Source: Plectrocnemia conspersa (taxonomy: Eukaryota; Arthropoda; Insecta; Trichoptera; Polycentropodidae). From it: a stretch of DNA of 64,000 nucleotides. The notes under the pieces were generated by a model that did no database searches, was not told the DNA's origin, and saw nothing but the letters and a program-made list of their open reading frames with translations. The translations under genes were made by a program, and so were the position numbers. This document shows, piece by piece, positions 34,956 to 47,990 of this stretch (positions are counted from its first letter, which is position 1; the number at the start of each line of letters is the position of its first letter). The DNA lies in assembly GCA_009617715.1 (NCBI GenBank), contig VTFK01000405.1, positions 248,001 to 312,000 of the forward strand. The letters run 5' to 3'.

Positions 34956-36625
34956 GTTCAACTTTGAATAGAGTAGGCTTAAGCAACCCCAATCGCCTGG
35001 ATTACTTTATTTTGTATATGTATTTAAATTTAAAACAGGGTCGTTGGTATCTTATAAGAAAAGTTCTGATCCCAAGGGCTAGTAGATATGTATGAGAAAA
35101 GAAAAGAAAAAGAATAAAATAAATTTTATATCAGGCATAAGTCACAAAAACGTTGTTCTTGTCTTAAAATAAAGAGGCAGCTTAAATCTACGTATCCATA
35201 TGAGTTGACAACGTGCTTTTATTTGGTTTTCTGCTAAGATTATATCATTGCGTAAAAGAAAACACGCTTTCCATAATATGCAATAAATCAGAACATCCTT
35301 CAGTTCTTGAAAAATTTCGGTCAAAGTAAATGCTTGATAATATATTTTAATTGCAATTATCAGAAAAGTTGCTAAAATAAAAATCATCAATAATTTTAAA
35401 GCGTTCTGAAAATTCATTACAACTAAACGCGTTGCTCAGTTTACGGTGAAAGTGATGAACTTTGATGGAAAAACTTTGGACAGTTCATAAATTATTGCTG
35501 ACGGTTTTGCGCAATATTTTCGTACTGCTTTCGATAAATCTTTTTCGTCTTCCACTTAGTCGCATCCACCTTCTTTTAATTGATATTCTGTATTGACTAC
35601 TAAGAAAATCTTGAATATGACAAGGTGTTCTTCTAGGCCTGCTTAGGTAAGCAATTTTATTTTAAAAGGTTGCTATCTGACTCTTAAGACGTCAGCATTT
35701 CCTATATTTATAAATGTATTAAAGCATAGGTTCTAAAAGTGAGCAGTGCTGGCTTCGGGATAATTCAGGATAATGGAGGAGCCTTGTAGAGCAATGAGGA
35801 ATTGGGCTAAGAAATGTTGGTTCAAAAATTAATGTGCAAGAATGTTTAAGGCATTTTTATTTATAATAAATAAAATATCCTTAACATAAATTGAATGCTA
35901 TTTTTAAAGTGGCCGCTGTAATTGTTTTTTCAGATTTTTTGATGTTTTCTAAATTTCGAATACATTTTTTGTAAGCCTATTTCTCAAGTAGCTAATATTT
36001 AATATGAGTAGCAAATGTTTTATATAAATATCAAATATTAATGTAAACATCACATAATAATTATAATTTTTTTTTAATATTATGAGTAGCACTGTATAAA
36101 TAGCAATTTTTTTTATTAAAATAGCAAAAAAAATCTATTACCTTGATATCAGTCAATAAAATTGAGTAATATATTGTGTTAATGTGCATATTTTTTTTAT
36201 TTCGAAGTGTTTTTATTTTTCAATTGGCTATTTGAAATTCTAAAATGGCACAATCTTAAACATAATTTTTCTAAACCGTCGCTTCCGGACGTCGCTTCAT
36301 AACTTAAAATGAAACATTGTCCGTTTAATTCTCTACTCTGAGAATCATATCGCGTTGTATAAACATTGTATAATAAATAATACACGTAAACAAAAGAAAT
36401 ATATTTAATTATAATTATAAATAATATTAAAAATAAAAATTTAATTTGCTCCGATTGATTTTTGAGCCGCTGGTAATGCGTTCTGTTGTTTCGACCAATG
36501 AAAAATAAGCATTCAAATATAAAACAAGATGGCCGACAATATCGTGACAACAGTTTTAAATAATTATTATTTATTAATAAAATTTTGCTAAACGACAATA
36601 ATTTTCATTCATTCGTCATTTGACT
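34956..36625. other. AT-rich background, unassigned
   Basis: AT-rich with modestly GC-richer patches at 35420-35700 and 36270-36560. The longest frame, 133 codons on the minus strand at 36197-36598, is rich in I, Y, L, N and S and has no recognisable domain; I do not call it a gene. Confidence 0.45.
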
Positions 36626-36628
36626 GAA

Positions 36629-37018
36629 TATAAATAATCAGATTGCAAATTAACTAGGTATGTTATAACTATAAAAATAAAATATATACATAATGTGCTA
36701 AGGATTAAAGGAATACATTGATTAAACCAGATAAACAATCATTAAACAATCTTCGTAATGAAATCTTCAAATTTTGAATTATCAGCGGCGGGCTCCCAGG
36801 CCGAAAAGTGAGTTTTTTCTTTTATAAATAATCAGATTGCAAATTAACTAGGTGTGTTATAACTATGAAAATTAAATATAAACATAATGTGTTTAGGTTA
36901 AGAAGAATACATTGATTAAATTAGATAAACAAGCATAAATCAATCTGCGTAATGTAATCTTCAAATTTTGAATTCCCGTCGCCGGGCTCCGAGGCCGAAA
37001 AGTGAGTTTTACTTTTTA
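36629..37018 (+). repeat. 194-bp direct tandem duplication
   Basis: Unit 1 (36629-36822) and unit 2 (36823-37018) align end to end with perhaps 10-15 percent difference. Shared landmarks are AATCAGATTGCAAATTAACT, AATACATTGATTAAA, TCTTCAAATTTTGAATT, and a GC-rich tail CCGGGCTC.GAGGCC followed by GAAAAGTGAGTTTT. The tail ends in a good splice-donor consensus (AAAAGTGAGT). Unit 1 has an ATG at 36758 and 17 open codons up to the donor; in unit 2 the ATG is followed at once by TAA. Confidence 0.75.
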
Positions 37019-37690
37019 TATTACATAAACATTATCATTGCTGTCAATTTAATGCACATATACGCTAGATTTTAAGAATTGAAAATAAACCAAGTATGTT
37101 TTAAACGTGTACCTGTAATATATCCTTAGTATGTATGAAGATTGAAAGTTAATGTCGATCAAATCGGCGCTGTCGCAGTGTGAACGCTATATATATCAGC
37201 CAACGGACAGCTTATAAATGTGTAGTTTCTTGGATGTTATCTAATAAACGACATTTTACAATGATTATAAATAAGTGATTGCATACTTGGAATAATTGAT
37301 AGCGAAAATATCTAAGAGTGGGTTATTTTTAAAAAGTTTTATTTTAACCAAAAAGAATTAAAATAAATCGTATAATGTCCTAACCCAACTCTCCCATTTT
37401 TTGTACGGTTTAAAATACATAATTATACAAAAATATAATTTAAAAATAAAAATATGACCCAAATTCTAATACTTAAGTTAATTGTTATCCTTCTTCATAA
37501 TACATATATTTAATTAAAAAATTTACGTATTCAATGCTCGCACTCCTCACGCTTAAAACGTAAACGTGCCACGTAAATAACCAACAAATTTGATTAAATT
37601 ACCTAACACTCGCATTTAATAAAAAAATATCATATTAAATAAAATTATATTCCCATGCTTATATTTAAACACAATATATTACATAAACAC
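37019..37690. other. AT-rich, with one promoter-like patch
   Basis: A GC-richer patch at 37150-37260 contains CGCTATATATATC and, 60 bp on, CTAATAAACGACA, a TATA-then-AATAAA order also seen in LTRs. No second copy exists in the window, so it is not called an LTR. The rest is AT-rich. Confidence 0.4.
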
Positions 37691-37985
37691 ACACAAGAGA
37701 TACGCTCATTGATGAAATTAGGCTGGGGAAAAAAGGCTTTGGCAGATTAAATCTCTTCTCTCCCCGTTCTGCGTTCGAATAAAAAAGCAATTTATGAGGC
37801 GTTCATTTACTTGTATCCATGGTCCCATTTAAATTGGTACCTTGCGTGCCGGTACGTAATAGATTTCCCCTCTTGAAGCATTTTCCAATTTATTTATGAT
37901 TGAAAATTTGTCTTGCAGCACGCTGCGGCCGCGGATATCGGATATCTCTCTGGCAATACCAGACCCTTAGAGGTTTTACCCTTTT
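37691..37985 (+). other. GC-richer island with possible terminal exon
   Basis: TTTATGA/TTTATG homeodomain-type motifs, a GGTACCTTGCGTGCCGGTACG block and a GCGGCCGCGGATATCGGAT block are present. A splice-acceptor-like TTTGTCTTGCAG ends at 37919. After it a frame reads HAAAADIGYLSGNTRPLEV and stops at TAA within about 70 bases. It is too short to judge; an enhancer-like conserved element is equally possible. Confidence 0.25.
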
Positions 37986-39260
37986 AACTTCTATATAAGA
38001 AATATATTTATTTTTTAAATAATTATATATATATATTTAATTTATATTTTGAATAACTGATTTTATTTATATTTACTTAAATAATCTCATATATATTAAT
38101 TAATTTATTAAACTATTTTAGATGTTTTGTGTAAATCACTATCAGTCGAACAATCTCTGTCATCAATATTTATAAATAAAAAATAAATATTTTAATATTT
38201 GGCTTAAACCATAATAATATATTTTTACTAGCTTAAATTTAATTTCATTATCTGTTTCTAAGAAATTATATCTGAAAATACGTGTGGACTTTTTTTACAA
38301 TGATTGAATAATAAAAATTGTAAATAGCTTCTAGCTAAACAAATTGATTACTTGTTGATCCATATGTTTAAATTTACTAGAAACAAGATTACCTTTTATT
38401 TAATATACTAAATTGACAATATATATAAATATGTTAAACCATAACATTTTTACGTCACCGAAGCTTATAAAAGCTCGCATTAACTACGTACACGTAGCGC
38501 CGCTTTACGTTCGATAAGCCTGAAGGACGAAGAAAAAAGCTCCCACGCAAATAATACTTTACCCGTACAACAATTATTTTATACGTTCGTGGGCGTATTG
38601 TGTTTATTTAAATTGAAGAGACAGATGAAAGAAAAACCGCAGAAAAAAACGATAGCCACCTAGAGCCACCACAAAAAAAAAACGATAGCCACCGAACCAC
38701 CTTTTAGCGTGTGTAAAATAACACTGAGTGGCAGAACATGTGGCATTATTAAAATAGGCATAACAGCGATTCTGATTTAATTTTTCATGTATAATAATAA
38801 ATAAAACATCTGTACAACGTCAAAAATATTTTAAATAACAATGAGATATTTAGGCATAGTTTAATTATAGGATTTTAATATGTTTTGTATTGAAAAATCA
38901 ATATTACTATTAAAAATTTAAAAAGTATTATTAATAATACGTACGCTTTATATAATATCATTATTTATTTATATTAATTAATTGTAATGTGATTATTAGT
39001 ATATATAACAAAAACTCTAAATGTTGAAAAATACCTTAAAAAAAATAATCTGCCAATTTAAAATCTTGATTTTATATTTAAAAGTTGATAATATAACTAC
39101 TAATTAGTTAATATTGGTTCAGAATCATTGTGCCATTAATAAATTTTAAATTCTTGTTTTTTTAATAACAAAGCAAAACTAATAGGTCTTAAATTACCTA
39201 AAAAAATTATTATACCTCAAATTTATTTTAATGATGAACTTGTTTTTATTTTAAGAACTA
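37986..39260. other. AT-rich background, small tandem duplication
   Basis: AT-rich. At 38645-38700 the sequence AAAAAACGATAGCCACC occurs twice, about 37 bp apart. 38450-38540 is GC-richer without a frame. Confidence 0.5.
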
Positions 39261-39674
39261 ACACAGTCTTCTGAGTTCGAGCCTAGATTTTCAAGCCGAC
39301 ACCGGCAAAATTCGAAGGCATGAAAAACAGCCTTTACACTTCAATAGTCAGATTTTCTTTAACCAAACTGTCACCATTGAGTCGCACAGAGGTTTAAGAA
39401 CTGTAAAATGTTACAATGCATTTCGCATATTGATTAAAAAAAATATTTTAAAATATACATTTGAATGTCAATATAGTGAATCAAATAGTTCTAAAGTCAT
39501 ATCAAAGATCAAGTTGCACTTGAGAAGGTTCGGCTAAATCAAATCGAATGATGTTTTACAACAGTTTTAAGGTTAGTCTAAGTTAATTCAGCATAGCTCC
39601 GCTTGGCGCAAGTCCGGTAAAACAATATATTTTTATTTTAAGTCTAAAAAGTGTTAATTCATTAGTCAAGTTTT
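39261..39674. other. Moderately GC-richer, unassigned
   Basis: GAGTTCGAGCCTAG at 39274 resembles a polymerase III B box, so a decayed SINE is possible, but I see no convincing A box or tail. The remainder has no frame or repeat match. Confidence 0.35.
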
Positions 39675-40355
39675 AGAGTTTGGAAGCCCTAGCTAGAGTT
39701 TTATTACATTATATTTGCATATGTTGCGACAGACAATAAATAGCGAGAAGTTTTTCCGAGCGGTAGTGGAAGAGCTGGCGGAGGGATAATTTCAGTGGAC
39801 GATTCTCAGAGTTTTGATCGCTGTGGTAGCGACAGTATATTCTCCAAGCGGTGGTTAGGAAGGTAGTGACGGTTTGTGTGAGTTCATGATCGTATGTTGT
39901 CCGCGGGTGGCAGGCGTCTGCTGGTCTCTTCGAGTATCTGCCCGAGTTCTCGAGTGGCTGCTGATGACTGCCTTCTCCTTATCAGAATCCAAGCTTTAGT
40001 TACCAGAGCTGCAAAGCTTGCTAACCAATCGCGTTGCAGTCATTTCTTAGAACGGCGATCTAGGTATATGCATTTAGAAAGCGACGTTCGTTTGATGGGC
40101 ATTGTCCAAGGTCGTATTCTATTGTAACAAGTGATTTATTATATCCGTAACCGCTTCGCAACAAATAAATATTCTCTCAATGACAGAGAATATTTACTGT
40201 AAGAACAAAACTCGTGTTATTAATGTGGTTGTAACGAGGGCTTTGTCTTTTACGCTATTGTGTTGGTTTTTTCTTGATGGATGATCATTTTAGTCACAGA
40301 AAATTAACGCAAGTTAAAAAAAGTAATTGAGAACAGCAGTGTTTTGGTTTATATA
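39675..40355 (-). mobile_element. LTR-like repeat family, copy D (minus)
   Basis: The reverse complement follows copy C nearly end to end: AAAATGATCATCCATCAAG, ATAGCGTAAA, ACAGTAAATATTCTCTGTCA, TTGTTGCGAAGCGGTTACGG, the GC-rich middle, CAACATATG, GTAATAAAAC and a CTAGCTAGGGCTTCC end. The outermost start is diverged, so the 40355 boundary is approximate. The plus-strand 77-codon frame at 39894-40127 lies antisense in it and is not a gene. Confidence 0.65.
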
Positions 40356-41755
40356 CTGGTTAAAAATAAGGAACTTTTCAATTCTTCGTCCTCTAACAAT
40401 GTCAATGATTAAGATTAGAAACAGATTCTTTAGAATTTATTTTATTATAAAACGATGTAACGGTAGATTTTAACTTAGTATATTTGGCACTGACCGTTTT
40501 TTGTTCAAATAAAGTCCACGATTATTAGTGAACTATTTCTGAAATTCTAATTGACGCCAGTCGGATAAACATAATAGTTTGATTTATAAAGAAAACTCCG
40601 ATTCTTAGAAAAAGAAGGGCACAAATACATTGTTTTTATAAATCTTTTAGCAAATTTTTTGCAACTAATTTCATTTCAACGATTATGAGTGGTCCTAAAA
40701 ATACTAAATTGTTTTATTTACCATTTTATAACACATACTTTTTTTATGAACATAATTCCCTAGTTTAAAGAATTATCAGCAATTAAAAAACCTAATCTTG
40801 AGTTTTAAATAAAATATTGAGCCATCTCAAAAACTTTTGTCACCTAAATTGCACAAAAATCTGTTTTGATTTCTGCTACTTTCTTTGGAAATTTTTATTT
40901 TTTTCAAAAAAATTTTTTTTTACTTGCGCTGATTTTTTTTATTGATGGCAAGCATTTGAAAAAAAAATATTTTTTACAACAATTTAAAAACTTGAATAGT
41001 ATGTTAAATAAAAAAAGCATACATTTATTATAAAATAGTCATGCAATTTGTTATTATATATTACAATTAATTTATAATTAAGTTTAACTAATTGAAATTT
41101 ATAAAAACAGTCAATACTTAATTTGTTTACAAATATGTATGGGTGAAAATTTATTAATTTTGAATCAATTACTAAAACTAATTTTATGTTTAAAAGTTAT
41201 TCTAACTTTATGGCGAACTACTTATATAGTAATTTATTGTACAGAAATATTAAAATACTAAATATTTAATATTGATTATGTTCTTCATATTATGTATACT
41301 TTAATTTTATATTTTTTATATTATTGATAAATTTTAATTAAAATAATTTTATTCATTTTAAGTTCAATGCGTACTCTGCCGGACCCAATCCTTCAGAAAC
41401 AGTGTACCCCCAGTTGTTTAACTTATACTTTTACGGTTATGAATTGTGAGTAGAAACATACAGATTTATCCTCAAGTTTACACACAAAAAAATAAAACAA
41501 ACACAATTGCGTTTCAAAAACTTTGACTTGAACTAACAATTACTTTAAAAGACCTCTTTATTTATATTATTTTTGCTTCAAATTAAAAATATAAAATAAA
41601 AACGCCATAGCTTGTCACTGTCAAAAACTTTGCGAATTAAATAAAACGAGATTAAAACGCAACGTTCACCGTAAATAATGCGTCTGACGAGCTTTAATCT
41701 GACGGCGAAATAATTACTTTAAAAATAGAATACAAATATATTGTATAATATACAA
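40356..41755. other. AT-rich background, no feature
   Basis: Strongly AT-rich with long T tracts; no credible frame or repeat. 41380-41460 and 41590-41710 are slightly GC-richer. Confidence 0.55.
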
Positions 41756-41845
41756 CTGGCGCGGTGGTTAAGTGATTAAAATTTAGCTTTAATAAATAAA
41801 TCAGCATGGCTAGAGTCGATTGCTGTTTACAGCCATTATTTTTAT
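41755..41845 (+). repeat. tRNA-derived SINE-like head
   Basis: TGGCGCGGTGGTTAAGTG at 41757 fits a polymerase III A box (TRGYNNARNGG) with one mismatch. GAGTCGATTGC at 41813-41823 fits a B box, at the usual spacing of about 50 bases. Cloverleaf stems do not form well, so this is a SINE head or tRNA relic, not a working tRNA. The tail is not recognisable. Confidence 0.45.
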
Positions 41846-44800
41846 ATGTTTAATATTGCCATATTAGATTAAGATTCACAGTAAAAAATATATATACCTT
41901 GTATATAAAGAATGTAAATATTGACTCAATTATATAATCTATTAGAGACATTTTTTGATAACCAAATAAATTGACAAAATGTTTTTTTTTGCTTACAGGT
42001 ATAAAATAGTGATAAAACTTAGCTAAAAATATCACGAAACTTATCTCGAAATGCAATTTTTGAAATGTTTTCATTAAAGTTTAACAATGTTTCCAAGCAC
42101 AGTGTTATGTGCTAGCACACAGACAAGAGATAGTAACCCGGCGTTTTTAATGTATTTAATTAAAATTACCCTTTGTTACGTAGATTTCGTTGAGTTTCCA
42201 ACATTGAAAATAGTATAATATACGCTTTGTATTTTGCATCTACTGTTGTAATATATAAATAAAATTGTACTAAATATGACGAATTTTAATCTTGCCATCA
42301 TTGCCTAAATCTAGTAGTTAAAATTTGCTGTTAATTTTTGCATTGTAGTTTTAGGTGATAACCGATTAAATAAACTTATATAAATAATTCAATACATATA
42401 GATTTTTATATTAAAGAAATAACATTATTAGGTAAGTTATATTAAATAATTAAATTACAAAAATCAGTTATTAGGATTAAAGGTACTTAATTAATATTTT
42501 TTTAAACAACAAATATATTTTCTTTTTAACTAAATATACTTCATTAAATCAGATACTGAATGATAAGTATGCATATACTGTTAAACCTATAATGCTCGCT
42601 TTGTGCTATGCATAGTTTGTGGAAATTTCGTCCGTCACCCGTCACTTTTGCAGCTTGTGGTCAAATTGCGGCAAAATAACTATTCAACGTATTAACCCAA
42701 TGTGTTCAGATGCATTCGCCGGAAATGTTATATGTAATTTGATTTAGTCGTCCATTATTTCGCTTTAACACTTACATTATCATTCAAAAACCAAAGTTTA
42801 TCACCGAAATTTATTAAATACATAAATAATCGGTAATTAGGTTTTTATTTCCCATTTATGGATTATATTAAATTATTACAAATAATAAAAAGGATAAAAA
42901 AAATTATGTCACAAATTCAATTATTTTTTTCCATCCTATTAAATTTTTATGTTTCAGTATTAAAACTAAAATCGAATCTGATTTTAGTTTTATTAGTATT
43001 AGTCACCGACTTATACCACTAGTGTATATGAACGTAACAGTGTTACGTGAATTTTCTCTATATTTCTAGCTTTTAAAAGCTGGACTAGAGAATGCAAAGA
43101 AAGAAACGATTGCTCTTACAATCTTAAATGCTTTAAAATTGTAAAATTAAAGTTCAAGTAAAGAGCTTTTTCAGATTTGATTTATTGAAATCTGAATTGG
43201 ATGTTTCATATTTTTATTAATAGTCTTATCATGACAATATTTGGCTTTGTTTAGGTGCAACAACTAAAAAAAAAGGCTGGAAGCCGTACTTAAATTTGTT
43301 AAGATGTTCAATATTTAAAAAAAATGTACATTGCTCTGTAAGTGCTGTCCTTAATTAATTACACTTGAATTTATTATTGGTGCTTTTAACATAAGCTGTT
43401 TTTGGCATGTATCGATCTGCAGCATGCCAAGCCATTATTTTTTTGCTAGGTCCTGCCGACAATTATGACTTAATAGTGTAATTTATAGATTCGTAAATTT
43501 GGCTACAATATTTTAAAACCTTAGAGACTTGCTAATTTAATCTATTCGTATGTAAAGTTTGCCTCTAATCTTTATTTATATATCTTTATATTAATTATGT
43601 TATAGATTTACAATCGATAACAATAAATAAAAAACGTGAATTGAAATTGGCAATATATGTAAAAAATCATCTCCTGTTTAGGTGGCTCCTCAGAAATGCT
43701 AATATGATTATTACAAAAAATTATAGAATCTAAAAAATATATTGTGATGGGATCAGAATTATTTTTAATAAAATAATGTATTTTATTCACCTTAAAATAT
43801 CTAATTTTAGCACAAGTAAATTTAAACTGTTATTGTGCTTACAATAACAGTAATACATTTTTAACGTGTTTATTCACTCAATATTTTCTAAAACGAAAAC
43901 TATATTACAAATTCGTTGCAAAAATGTTTTTTCGGTTTATAAAAGTAAGCAAATATTTTCAAACATGAAATTTATTTTAAGTAAGAACAAGAGCAGCTTA
44001 ACTATTGAAAATTTAGATTCTTATATTTATCTTAAGGTGACATAGTATTAATCAGACTTATAGCATCAGAAGAGTCATTGATAACGAAGAAAACGTGTCT
44101 AAATAAAGTTCATAGATTAATAAACTAAAACTTGACAATTATATTTGTTTTTATATTAACTAGAATTATATTTTATATGTTTTAAGTTTAAAAGCTTATT
44201 GTAATTGTTTTCGCAACAAAATGTATCTCACTTACTGATCCAAAATTCTTCTTAAAGTTGCCGACACCTGATCTAGAGTCTGATACGATACTGAGATAAA
44301 TCAATAATAATTTTCATGTCAACTATATACCTAGATTACATTTAACTGAAAATCACGAGCGTCTCGAACCTGACAAAACAGCAAATAAAAAAATTAAACT
44401 ATAAAAGTAGGAATATATATTTTGTAATTTTATAAATTCTTGGAAAGACCAAGATATTTAGAAATAAATTTGATATTTCTGCCTAGAAGATTATTTGCTC
44501 GCTTTCTGTTGATGTTGTTTTAAATGTGAGCTAATATTAATATTAAAGATTTAGAGTTCAAGTCTTCAAAAATATTAAATTAGTTGTTTTTTTTAACTGT
44601 TCTTCAATCGTCAACGTCATATTAATAAAATCCGCATTGGTTTTATTTATATTATTTATTTTAGTATCTGATTCTAAAAACGTTTTGATCAATCTTTTTA
44701 GGCTTTATATTTAAAAAAAAATTTCGAATGAGTTCTTTTTTTTTTTTTTTATTTGGGAAAAGTTGTCATTTCAAATAATTTTTTGAAAGTCCTGGGACAC

Positions 44801-45137
44801 CAGATGGCAGAAAAGCCGGAAATTCCCGGGAATAAAAATCCAGGTTGTCTCGACACAGTATCTCAATCAATAATCATTGACAATAAAGCGAACTTCTACA
44901 GGTTTGGGCTCGTTATTATATGGCAGCGTTTTTAATTAAATTTAACTTTGTGTATGTAACATTATACATACTAGCTTACTAAAAGCATAATTTAGACAAA
45001 AGGCACTTCATCAACAAACCCTGAATGGAAATGGTCACATTATTATTTAACAACAATATGCAAGTCGTTGACAATGACCACTACAAACATTAGAAAACGA
45101 TACATATTAATCAGCGTAACCACAACTTCTGTATTTT
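41846..45137. other. AT-rich background, no supported feature
   Basis: Long AT-rich interval. Frames at 41850-42074, 43608-43790 and 44753-44935 show no domain. 42590-42720 and 44780-44860 are slightly GC-richer. GAGTTCAAGTCTTC at 44549 is a weak B-box look-alike without partners. Confidence 0.5.
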
Positions 45138-45175
45138 TTGTGAGCACTATACAATATATTGTATAGTGCTCACAA
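45138..45175. repeat. Perfect 38-bp palindrome
   Basis: TTGTGAGCACTATACAAT is followed by AT and then its exact reverse complement, so all 38 bases are self-complementary with no spacer. It could be a minimal MITE relic or a cruciform-prone site. No similar sequence is seen elsewhere in the window. Confidence 0.9.
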
Positions 45176-47765
45176 ACAATATGCTTAACAAACATTTTTT
45201 ATTTGTAAAATATTATGTTCATCGAAAAAAAACCATAAAGAGTTTATCATAACTGCCATTAAGGACCAAATGTTTCGTTGGTTTAAATCAGACTTAATAT
45301 TAATAACTAGAGCTTTTAAAAGCTTAAGATAAAATATACTTAATATCACTTCTTCTTAAACTTCCACAACGTATCGGACCAATCAGCGTTAGATATGCAA
45401 TATAAAGCACAAATCGTCGACATAGTATCGAAATCGCATTTTGCAACTGTTGGAGCGAAATCTGCAATAATTTTGCACGGTCGCAGCGATTTCGCCCGCA
45501 GGCTATACTTTATCCCTATTGCGGTCCAATATTGAGTTTTCAGCTATGGCATGCACTGATAAATTCGAACAAGCACTAATTCTGCAATATTAGAAATGAA
45601 TTGCTGCCCGCGGAAAGTTGTCAACCAACCGACTACGAACAATGGCCAATTTGCCGCATCGAACCATTATTATGTATATCCCATTCCTATGTATTGGGAC
45701 GATCGTTTATGTTTGAAAAGTATTGCAGTTTAAAAAAATATATAGCTAGTATATAGATAATGCCTATAGACGATATGACCTAAGCTCAAATGCCACAGTG
45801 AGCTATTTGATCGATAGCCTCGACGGTTAATAGATGTCAATTGGGTTACCCTTTAGCTATTATACAGTATGATTCAATATTCAAACTACATCACTAAAAT
45901 ATAAGCCATTTAAACAAGCACGATAAATAAATGATTGAATTTTATAAAATACACAATGTTTAAAAATATATAATCAAGAGCGTCTTTGTTGTTATGAGAG
46001 AATTACAAAGATCAGATTGAGCGTGTAATATTAGGTCATAAGGTCGTTTTCTCAATTGTTATTTCCCAGAGGTCTTTGTTTGTAAACTTGAAACTGTAGC
46101 GTTTTGCGTCATCATGTAAAATTATCCGCATTACCGCTTTTGACTAATTCCCTTCGAATATGATGGATGTTTTGTTTGAACACAATTACAATTCGATCCT
46201 GGAACCGTGATATGCATGACCGACTTCCAAATTACATCGTTCCTATCAGGAAATGCCTTTGAAAAAACCATCAAGCAATAATTATTTTTTTCAACAGAAT
46301 CAATATAACAAATCGTTAAGATCAATTACTAAAGAAAGAGACGATTTAAATATGATATTCAGAAAAATTATGATCGAGATTCATACATATAATATGAGTT
46401 TATGTTATGAATATATTTCATTTATAGTATGCTGATATTAGCGTATTTAAGTTGTGTGATTCTCAAACTATTGTTAGAGACTTTATTCATTGAATATATA
46501 ATACATAAATTAATAAATTTGTATACGTATACCTGAGGATATTATTTATTGTTTTGAGGGTGCGGTAATCTTAGTAACCCTAATTATTTACGCAACAGAG
46601 CATCGAGTTTATGTGTGTGTGTTTATATGTAAATTATTGAAATATTTACTTAAATGTATAATACAGATCATAGTTGGAAATTTGTGATATATGTGTGAGT
46701 TTAAAGAAAATCTTTTATAACGTCCTTTGGCAATATACTCGTACGTCTAAAATTATAAAACAAAGGTAACACATGTTTTTGATTCTACATACATATGTTA
46801 AATGTAAATTTTACTATAAAATATTTTCTTCACAAAGAAATTAAATGTTTTAACATTACATTTAACATTTAATTCATATATGTTTAATAAAAATAGCTTT
46901 CAATATTTTAATACAATCTGAAACACCAAACTCGTATTTAAAACTATAAATATATATAACAAAGAGTAAATAACATATTTTTTAAACAAAAGTAAATTAA
47001 TGACTTGCTAATTTTTTTAAGATATTTTTCACACCGAGGTTTTTAAAAATAATAATATCTTGTTATTTTAAATCTATAATGAACAGTGAAGTTCAACACG
47101 CGGCCCGCTTCTTTAAACTAAAAGTTGAAAAAAAACTTTTTCTAAAATAATTATTATTTAAAAAGATTTAAAACAACATATAACATATTTTTAAAACATT
47201 GTATTAAATCATATACGTATATGGTAATATTTTTTTTTTTCATTTTTGGTCATTGGTATGTATATTAGCCATTTTCCATTTTTTTTCCTAAAGCTATAGC
47301 CAAAAAAAGAGCCGAATCGTTAATATTTAAACCTTAGCTTTTTAAATGATATTTTTAAAATCACTAAAAAAACCAAATTGCATAGATAAATGATTTTGTA
47401 TATTCTAGTTTGCCATTTCCATTTATATAGGCATGGGCCATATGTATTTTTGTTAATATTTTCCGTATTTTATAAAAATAGGTAAACGTTAAAATAGTTT
47501 TGTTTAAATGTCAAATAATTTTTCTGGCCTTTTCTTAAAATTTAACCCTGATTCTGATTTCTAATAGGAAATATTTTCTTACTTTAAGAAAATTAAAAAA
47601 TTATAGGTAATTTCTTAATATACAATGTTGCTAATTTTTATCCATAAATAAACCAATATATAATTAGTTTTAAAAAATAAATGTAATTTTAAGAAAAGAA
47701 TTTAAAGTTTTTTTATATTTCTCAACGTGATGAAAAAAATACAAATTATCAGCTATTATGAGAAT
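45176..47765. other. AT-rich background with one GC-richer patch
   Basis: 45365-45700 is moderately GC-rich and contains short inverted GCGAAATC/GATTTCGC pairs near 45450-45495, but no frame. 45700-47765 is AT-rich; a (TG)n run of about six repeats lies at 46612-46622. Frames at 46131-46325 and 46253-46435 overlap and are unassigned. Confidence 0.45.
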
Positions 47766-47767
47766 TG

Positions 47768-47990
47768 CATTTCTTTTTATAGTAAAAGATAAAGTTTTTT
47801 GTTTAATATTCAGCACCATAGAAGAGTAGTATAAGTTTCTGACTATTGCCCTTAAAGTCCTAGGTTCGATTCTCATCTAGACCTTAATATGTTTATCTTG
47901 TCTTGGAAATTAATGTAACACATTGTTGAAATGTTGTAACACATTGGGTTCACGCCTGTCAGATAACAACGAAAGATTAAAAAAAAATAT
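47768..47990 (+). repeat. tRNA-derived SINE-like unit with tail
   Basis: Order of parts: AAAGTTTTTTGTTTAATA leader shared with 32787-32910; an A-box-like GAGTAGTATAAG; TTTCTGACTATTG; a near-perfect B box GGTTCGATTCT at 47863-47873; a body; a 3' block CCTGTCAGATAACAACGAAA at about 47957; and a poly-A run. The 3' block resembles the end of the LINE at 26811-27834, which would allow that LINE's enzyme to mobilise it. It overlaps a chance minus-strand frame at 47670-47876. Confidence 0.55.

Noticed and set aside
36197..36598. The longest open frame in the window (133 codons, minus) as a gene
   Set aside because: Its composition (I, L, Y, N, S, F) is what AT-rich DNA encodes at random and no motif is present.
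37150..37260. Another LTR (TATA then AATAAA order)
   Set aside because: No second copy or recognisable ends in the window; the two motifs alone are not enough.
37924..37950. NotI-like GCGGCCGC plus repeated GATATC as a cloning-vector linker
   Set aside because: No vector sequence flanks it and it lies within a host-like GC island.
41755..47875. Functional tRNA genes at the A/B-box loci
   Set aside because: B boxes are present but acceptor and D stems do not pair, and two of the loci share SINE-like flanks.
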